This document shows positions 59,170 through 64,000 of a stretch of 64,000 bases of DNA, one piece after another. The notes under the pieces are model-generated. The model was not told where the DNA came from and ran no database searches. It saw only the letters and a list, made by a program, of their open reading frames with translations. The translations under genes and the position numbers were made by a program. Position 1 is the first letter of the stretch, and every line of letters begins with the position of its first letter. The stretch is taken from positions 7,068,001 through 7,132,000 of the forward strand of contig NZ_JACHMY010000001.1 in NCBI RefSeq assembly GCF_014205135.1. The letters run 5' to 3'. The stretch comes from Kribbella italica. Lineage in GTDB: Bacteria > Actinomycetota > Actinomycetes > Propionibacteriales > Kribbellaceae.

Positions 59170-61392
59170 ATGAGGACAGTCCAGCTGAGCAGGCGCCGCT
59201 TGATGATCGACGGGAAGCCGTCCCTGATGCTGTCGGGGGAGGTGCACTACTTCCGGCTCGATCGCGCGGACTGGGCGTCGCGGCTGGATCTTCTGGTGGC
59301 GGCGGGCTGCGACGCCGTGGCGACGTACATGCCGTGGCTGGTGCACGAGCTGCCGGACGGGTCTGTGGATCTGGTCGGGCGGACTTCGCCGTACCGGGAT
59401 CTTGCCGGGTTTCTGGAGTTGGCCGCTTCGCGTGGGCTGTCCGTGATCGCCCGGCCTGGGCCGTTTGTGATGGCGGAGTTGAAGAACGAGGGGCTGCCGT
59501 TCAGCGTGTACGAGCCGGGGGTGGGGTCGGTGGGGTGGGACTCGACGCCGGCGCCTACGCGGGACGTGGACTACCTGGCGCCGGCGTACCTGGCATCGGT
59601 GAAGCGGTGGTACGGCGAGGTGATGCCCTTGCTGGCTTCGCGTTTGGCGCCTGCGGGTGGTCCGGTGGTGGCGGTGCAGCTGGACAACGAGGTGGGGATG
59701 TTGTCGTGGGTGACGAACACGCCTGACCTCGGGGACGCGGCGGTGGACGACTTCGGCGCCTGGGTGCGGTCTCGGCATGGCGCTTCGGCTTTTGGGTTGA
59801 ATGTGGACGACGTCGATGGGTGGCGGGCCGGGGTGCGGTCGCCTGGTGCTGGGTCGCTTGCGCTGCACCACGAGTTGTCGGTGTTTCAGCGGGATCGGTA
59901 TGCGCGGTACTTCGCGTTTCTGCGGCGTGAGGCCGAGTCGCATGGCGTGAGTGGCGTGCCGTTCCTGATCAACCTGCACGGGACCGGGGAGGGGCGCGGT
60001 CGCACCTATCCGATCGGGATCAGCCAGCTGTTCCCGTCGTACTCGGGTCAGCCGGCGATGACGTCGGGATCCGACCACTACCTCGGCGATCTCACGGTCG
60101 AGAACGTCGCGGATCTCTATGTGATGAACGCGTTCATGGCCGCGGTGCACTCCGCCGACCAGCCGCTGACGTCACTGGAGTTCGAGGCCGGGCTCGGGGA
60201 CTACGGCGAGGACCTGAGCCGTCAGGTGCCGCCGTCGGCACTGGCGTTGAAGACCCGGCTCTGTGTTGCCCAGGGCAACCGTCTGCTGAACTACTACCTG
60301 TTCGCCGGCGGGCACAACCCTCCGCTCGACGTCCCCGTCGGCGACGGTAACGACCGGATCGCCTTCACCGGCGAACGCCACGGCTTCACCGCACCGGTCG
60401 ATCCTGAGGGGCAGTTCAACCCGTCGTACCCGGTCCTCGCCTCGACGCTCGCCGATGTCCGGTCTTTTGGTGACGTCCTGGCCGACAGTGACGAAGAGTT
60501 CGACGATGTCGTCCTGGGTTTCGTCCCCGACCACTACCTGACCGAGTACTGCCACCCCGGCGACGACGTACGCCGCGACCAGGTCGCCAACCTGGAACGC
60601 TTCCGCGGCATGGGCCCGCGCGACGTCCTCGCCCGCTCCCTCCTGCTCGCCGGCTTCTCGTTCCCCGCGGTGAACCTCCAGTCGGACTTCACCATTTCCC
60701 AGGTCCTCTGCCTGGCCTCCACCCCGTGGCTCTCCGCAGAAGTCCAACAACGCCTCGCCGACCACGTCCACGCCGGCGGCCGCCTCCTCCTGGTCGGCGC
60801 CCTCCCCACCCAAACCCCCGAGGGCACGCCTTGCACGGTCCTCGCCGACGCACTGTCCCTGGCTCCCGGTGACTTGGTCAACGGCAGTCCCCACTACTTC
60901 CCGTCAGTCCAGGCGGCCCCCTGGACCACTGCGACCGCCGAAGTCCGCGTGGGCGTCCTCCAACCCCTCACCCTCACCCAGCCCGCTCAGCCCGCGACCA
61001 GCGCGCCCCCGGCCACCCCGCCGCACTCGCCCGCCGCCCGGGTCACCCACGAGGTCTTCGCCGCGGACGTCTCCTCCAAGTCCCCGGTGGGGGTAGAAGT
61101 CCATGCCGGAGACGGCCACGCGCTGATCCTCACCTGCGACTACCCCGCCCACCTCCCCTTCTGGACCACCCTCCTCGCCCGCCTCGGCGCGACCCCCCGC
61201 CACACCCACAACGCCACCACCCCCGGCATCGTCCTCACCTCAACCACCACCCCCACCGGCACCCGCCTACTCCACGCCCTCAACGTCAGCCCCATCGACC
61301 AGTCCCTGGTCATCTCCCACCAGGGCACCCCCCTCTTCGAAGCCGCCGAGGTAACCCTCCCAGCCCGCACCGGCCGCATCCTCCCGCTGTAA
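59170..61392 (+). CDS. GH35 beta-galactosidase
   Basis: 740 aa. TIM barrel (~1-330) of GH35 type: RRRLMIDGKPSLMLSGEVHYFRLDRADWASRL, CDAVATYMPWLVHE, ARPGPFVMAELKNEGLP, acid/base region VAVQLDNEVGML (Glu after Asn), and nucleophile region LTSLEFEAGLGDYGED. C-terminal ~400 aa are strand-rich with a glutamine-amidotransferase-like segment (GGRLLLVGALPTQTPEG). Probably cytoplasmic, no signal. ATG with GGAGAGG upstream is preferred over an earlier open frame. The 3' half is richer in CCC and ACC codons than the 5' half. Divergent from lacI; hydrolyses the imported galactosides, by context. Confidence 0.92.
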   Translation: MRTVQLSRRRLMIDGKPSLMLSGEVHYFRLDRADWASRLDLLVAAGCDAVATYMPWLVHELPDGSVDLVGRTSPYRDLAGFLELAASRGLSVIARPGPFVMAELKNEGLPFSVYEPGVGSVGWDSTPAPTRDVDYLAPAYLASVKRWYGEVMPLLASRLAPAGGPVVAVQLDNEVGMLSWVTNTPDLGDAAVDDFGAWVRSRHGASAFGLNVDDVDGWRAGVRSPGAGSLALHHELSVFQRDRYARYFAFLRREAESHGVSGVPFLINLHGTGEGRGRTYPIGISQLFPSYSGQPAMTSGSDHYLGDLTVENVADLYVMNAFMAAVHSADQPLTSLEFEAGLGDYGEDLSRQVPPSALALKTRLCVAQGNRLLNYYLFAGGHNPPLDVPVGDGNDRIAFTGERHGFTAPVDPEGQFNPSYPVLASTLADVRSFGDVLADSDEEFDDVVLGFVPDHYLTEYCHPGDDVRRDQVANLERFRGMGPRDVLARSLLLAGFSFPAVNLQSDFTISQVLCLASTPWLSAEVQQRLADHVHAGGRLLLVGALPTQTPEGTPCTVLADALSLAPGDLVNGSPHYFPSVQAAPWTTATAEVRVGVLQPLTLTQPAQPATSAPPATPPHSPAARVTHEVFAADVSSKSPVGVEVHAGDGHALILTCDYPAHLPFWTTLLARLGATPRHTHNATTPGIVLTSTTTPTGTRLLHALNVSPIDQSLVISHQGTPLFEAAEVTLPARTGRILPL

Positions 61393-61570
61393 GCCGCGTA
61401 CGCCGCAGCCCGCGTCGACGCGCAGGCGCCGTCAGCGGACCACCGGGCAGCCCAGGACCCTCCGACCACCACGGAGCAGCACGAAACCGCCGTACCCGAG
61501 CACGTACGCGCTGCCCACCCACTCCTGCAGGTCCCGCCGCCCTGACGCGGCCTCACCGCGCCCTTGGAAC

Positions 61571-61632
61571 CCGCGCCCTGCGTGGCCGACCAGGTCCGTG
61601 CCCGCGCCCTGTGCGGCCGACCAGGTCCGTGT
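61571..61632. repeat. 31-bp direct tandem repeat, two copies
   Basis: Units start CCGCGCCCTG at 61571 and 61602 and end GACCAGGTCCGTG; only the CGTGG/TGCGG positions differ. Non-coding gap downstream of the GH35 gene. Confidence 0.7.
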
Positions 61633-61830
61633 CCGCGGCGGGAGGCCGCGTGGTGCCAATGCACCATGCGGCCGGGCGGGAGTCTTGCTGGTCCTCCCGG
61701 GCGGAAATAGCCTCTTGGGGAGGCGCTCGGAGCGCCCACTCCGCCGGCTCGATTAGCTGCGCAAAACCCCCGCACGAACGCTCGCGGCTATTGCCGTGCG
61801 CTTAGTCATGCCCGAAAGGAGCCGCCGACC

Positions 61831-62013
61831 ATGACCACCCTCCGGTCCGCCCCGCTGCCGGCACTCGTCGCGACCCTTGCACTCGCCCTGGCGATCCCAC
61901 TCCCGACCGCGCCGCCCCGTTTCCCCTACGGTGTGGAATGGCTCACCCCGCCCGCACTTTTCTGCCGCGACCACAACCCATTGACAACACCCCGCCACGG
62001 CTGGTGCACCTGA
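61831..62013 (+). CDS. Possible 60-aa secreted peptide
   Basis: MTTLRSAPLPALVATLALALAIPLPTAPP looks like a signal peptide; the mature part would be ~30 aa (FPYGVEWLTPPALFCRDHNPLTTPRHGWCT) with two Cys that could pair. GAAAGGAG lies 9 nt upstream of the ATG. It is convergent with the LuxR-type regulator pair, 41 nt away. No homologue recognised; it could also be a chance open frame in a GC-rich gap. Confidence 0.4.
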   Translation: MTTLRSAPLPALVATLALALAIPLPTAPPRFPYGVEWLTPPALFCRDHNPLTTPRHGWCT

Positions 62014-62054
62014 ACCGGTCCAGTCCACAAATACCCGACGGTCAATTCCACGGG

Positions 62055-63038
62055 TTACCGCACCCATCCCCGCTGAGCCGCCCGAACCCCCAGCTCGAAC
62101 CGCCCCGAAGCCCCCACCTGCTCCCCGAGCTTCGCCGCCATCCGCCGCACGGTCCGCAGAGATACGCCGAGCTTCCGCCCGGCCTGCTCGTCGGTTGCCC
62201 CCTGCACCAGCAACGCGAGGAACGCGGATTCCTGAGCGCTGATCTCCCCCGAAGACGCCGCGTCATCGCGCAGTTGCGGCGGCAGTTCGCCCCGTGCCCA
62301 GTAGCTCTCGAACAGCTCGGTGGCCAGCAGCACGGCACTCCGGCTGTGGTGTACCACGATCCCCCGAGAGTGATCGTCGGGGTCGAGTGCCATCACCACG
62401 GCCGCGCCGTCCATGATCATCATCCGCATCGGCAGGCTCGGCACCACTCTGCTCTCTGCACCGTAGCTGTGCATCCAGCGCCAGTTCTCGGCAAATCTCG
62501 GCACTTTCCACGCCGTAGCCAGATAGATGATCCGGTATTTGATTCCCCGTTCGAGCCACGGGCGGTCCGGGGAATCCTCCGGCGCACCAAAACCGTCATC
62601 CTTCGTGGTGGGGTTGAATCCCCAGATGGATCTTTGGAGTTGGAACTGCTCCATTCGCTCGTGGGTCTTTTCCCGGCCCTCGACGATCTCAATGTCTTGA
62701 GCGTGCTTGTGGCGCTGAAAGTCGGTGTACCGCTGCACCAGCAATTCGGCCTCGGCCTCGTCCCGCCGAAATTCCTCGGTGAACGCGTCGAGTTGCTGCC
62801 GGCGTTGCCGCGCGAGCAGTTTGAAGCCGACGTTCGGATGAACTGCGTACTCCGCGCCGCCTCCGGTCCAGCGAGGGATCAGGAGCTTGAGTTCACGGAG
62901 CTTGCTGAGCGCGGGAGCGACCTCGTCCGGCGCGCAGGCTGCCGCGGCAGCCAGCGCTGCGCTCTCAGCGTCTGGTTGGTCGAGCAGATGACGATAGATG
63001 CGCAGCGTGAGTTCGGTGACGCCCAGCGACTCGTACAT
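62055..63038 (-). CDS. LuxR-type regulator with TrmB-like N-terminal domain, copy 1
   Basis: 327 aa. N-terminal ~60 aa are a TrmB-like winged helix (TLRIYRHLLDQPDAESAALAAAAACAPDEVAPALSKLRELKLL); a central helical segment and a PLD-like sensor half (~110-230) lead to a C-terminal LuxR helix-turn-helix, ISAQESAFLALLVQGATDEQAGRKLGVSLRTVRRMAAKLGEQVGASGRFELGVRAAQRGWV. The upstream paralogue ends 7 nt before the start codon. Target and signal unknown. Confidence 0.88.
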   Translation of the reverse strand: MYESLGVTELTLRIYRHLLDQPDAESAALAAAAACAPDEVAPALSKLRELKLLIPRWTGGGAEYAVHPNVGFKLLARQRRQQLDAFTEEFRRDEAEAELLVQRYTDFQRHKHAQDIEIVEGREKTHERMEQFQLQRSIWGFNPTTKDDGFGAPEDSPDRPWLERGIKYRIIYLATAWKVPRFAENWRWMHSYGAESRVVPSLPMRMMIMDGAAVVMALDPDDHSRGIVVHHSRSAVLLATELFESYWARGELPPQLRDDAASSGEISAQESAFLALLVQGATDEQAGRKLGVSLRTVRRMAAKLGEQVGASGRFELGVRAAQRGWVR

Positions 63039-63045
63039 CCGTCGG

Positions 63046-64000
63046 CTAGACCCAGCCGCGCTTGGCGGCGGCTACTCCCAGCTCGAAGCGGGACGTTGCG
63101 TCCAGGCGGTCCGAGAGGTTTGCGGTGATACGGCGGGCGGTGCGGAGGGAGATGCCCAGGAGGCGTGCAACCTGCTCGTCCTTGGCGCCTCCGGCGAGGA
63201 GGCGGAGGACCTCGGCCTCGTGGGGCGTCAGGGGAGACTCGTTGTCGCGGTCCTCGGGGGCGAAGAGGTCGGTGGCGCGCGACCAGTAGGAGTCGAAGAG
63301 GGCGAGGGCCACCGCGAGGACGGCGGGGCTGCGGTGGATGACCGCGCCGGCGCTCTCCACGGCGGGGTTCAGGGGCATGATCGCGATCTCCTGGTCGATG
63401 ATCAGGAGGCGCAGCGGCAGGGTCGGGGTGGCCCGGACCTCGTTGCCGCGCTTGTGCATGTACGCGGCGTACTCGAGGCCGGGCTTGGAGATCGTCATGC
63501 TCTGCAGGTAGACGCTGCGCATCTTGATCCCGCGATCGAGCAGCGGCAGGTCGGGCGACTCCTCCGGCGGGGCGACGATGTCGTCGACGTGAGCAGGGAT
63601 CAGGCCCCAGAAACAGTCCTTGGCCTTCGCGCCCAGTTCCTCGATGCGGCGGGACGCGTTCGCGCGGCCCTTGAGGAACTCGACGTCGCCGCTGGTGCGC
63701 GAGGTGAGCAGCTCGTTGTACTGCTCGGCCATCACCTCGGCGGTCGCCGAGGCCTCGGCCAGTTCGCCGAGCATCCGGTTGAGCTCGCTGCGGCGGCGCT
63801 CGACCAGGCCGGCCAGGCCGACCCGGGGGTGCACGGCGTGCTCGACGTCGGGGTTGGTCCAGGTCGGAACCAGGAGGTCGAGTTTGCGCAGCTCGTCCAT
63901 TAGCTGGTGAACCTCGGTCAATGACCTATTCACTAGCGCGGCAATCTGCTCCGGCGTACTGTCTGGGGCGCGGAGGAGGGCGTGGTAGACCGCCGAGGTC
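63046..64000 (-). CDS. LuxR-type regulator, copy 2 (5' end outside window)
   Basis: At least 317 aa. The frame is open to the end of the window: the segment upstream of the GTG at 63933 reads TSAVYHALLRAPDSTPEQIAALVNRSLTEVHQLMDELRKLDLLVPTW, matching the TrmB-like start of copy 1, so the true start lies beyond 64000. C-terminal LuxR domain: LTPHEAEVLRLLAGGAKDEQVARLLGISLRTARRITANLSDRLDATSRFELGVAAAKRGWV. Clearly a tandem duplicate, co-transcribed with copy 1. Confidence 0.9.
   Translation of the reverse strand, partial: TSAVYHALLRAPDSTPEQIAALVNRSLTEVHQLMDELRKLDLLVPTWTNPDVEHAVHPRVGLAGLVERRRSELNRMLGELAEASATAEVMAEQYNELLTSRTSGDVEFLKGRANASRRIEELGAKAKDCFWGLIPAHVDDIVAPPEESPDLPLLDRGIKMRSVYLQSMTISKPGLEYAAYMHKRGNEVRATPTLPLRLLIIDQEIAIMPLNPAVESAGAVIHRSPAVLAVALALFDSYWSRATDLFAPEDRDNESPLTPHEAEVLRLLAGGAKDEQVARLLGISLRTARRITANLSDRLDATSRFELGVAAAKRGWV

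Larger units (their letters stand above)
61393..62054. other. 662-bp gap between GH35 and the regulator pair
   Basis: Holds a 31-bp direct tandem repeat (61571-61632), a hairpin CCGCGTGGTGC-CAAT-GCACCATGCGG (61646-61671, one G-T pair), a short hairpin GGCGCT-CGG-AGCGCC (61722-61736), and a possible 60-aa secreted peptide gene (61831-62013). No tRNA or promoter of known type was recognised. Confidence 0.45.

Noticed and set aside
1..64000. tRNA, rRNA, CRISPR array or complete insertion sequence
   Set aside because: No T-arm consensus in a cloverleaf context, no regularly spaced short repeats and no transposase gene were seen on reading both strands.

Overview
The window is high-GC actinobacterial DNA with strong GC bias at third codon positions, many GTG starts, and many genes whose start codon lies 6-10 nt downstream of a TAnnnT-like -10 hexamer (leaderless style). 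The dTMP kinase fused to an MFS domain, followed by holB, a RicT/PSP1 gene and a TAP-like hydrolase lipoprotein, together with Dpp-type sugar/peptide uptake and several beta-galactosidases, point to a Kribbella/Nocardioidaceae-like soil organism. That genus-level call is inference. I saw no tRNA, rRNA, CRISPR array or complete insertion sequence.

Region by region. 1-3.0 kb: the 3' end of a GH2 beta-galactosidase, a 55-aa charged protein boxed by two perfect hairpin terminators, a DUF4913 protein, an ABM-domain monooxygenase and BioY. 3.0-11.0 kb: a housekeeping block of MFS-dTMP kinase, holB, two tandem DUF4190/septum-formation membrane proteins, RicT and an alpha/beta-hydrolase lipoprotein. 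11-15.4 kb: a small membrane protein, a sterol-carrier-family protein, a secreted six-repeat B-lectin, an EntS-type MFS exporter and an ArsR/DUF5937 regulator. 15.4-22.8 kb: the most unusual locus, a tightly coupled minus-strand operon coding for a secreted trypsin-fold pseudoprotease with FG-GAP-like repeats, a 1288-aa ALF-repeat, alanine-rich, polymorphic-toxin-like protein, and a 342-aa propeller-like protein that is a possible immunity or accessory gene. Three perfect palindromes lie in front of the operon.

22.8-28.1 kb: a lipoprotein, then a cobalamin riboswitch followed by a four-gene BtuF/FecCD/ATPase transporter with translationally coupled reading frames. 28.1-36.3 kb: a TetR/MMPL pair with two operator palindromes on a TTGACA promoter, a MocR regulator divergent from a methyltransferase, a 166-bp MITE-like element with perfect 24-bp terminal inverted repeats, a CYTH-CHAD protein, a cupin/MarR divergent pair, and a nucleoside-deoxyribosyltransferase-like gene.

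36.4-43.5 kb: two separate ActP/DUF485 sodium:solute symporter operons. The second is preceded by a soluble LytS-type kinase and a LytTR regulator; three hairpins end the first. 43.5-48.4 kb: two tandem membrane-anchored propeller-like paralogues, a Ser/Thr kinase with an extracellular domain, and a secreted propeller-like protein. 48.5-52.7 kb: an M20 peptidase and the three-gene PntAA-PntAB-PntB proton-translocating transhydrogenase. 52.6-61.4 kb: a LacI-controlled Dpp-family ABC transporter (with fused DppD-DppF ATPase) divergent from a GH35 beta-galactosidase, probably one oligosaccharide-uptake unit. 61.4-64.0 kb: a 660-bp gap holding a short repeat, a hairpin and a possible 60-aa secreted peptide, then two tandem paralogous LuxR-type regulators, the second running off the window.
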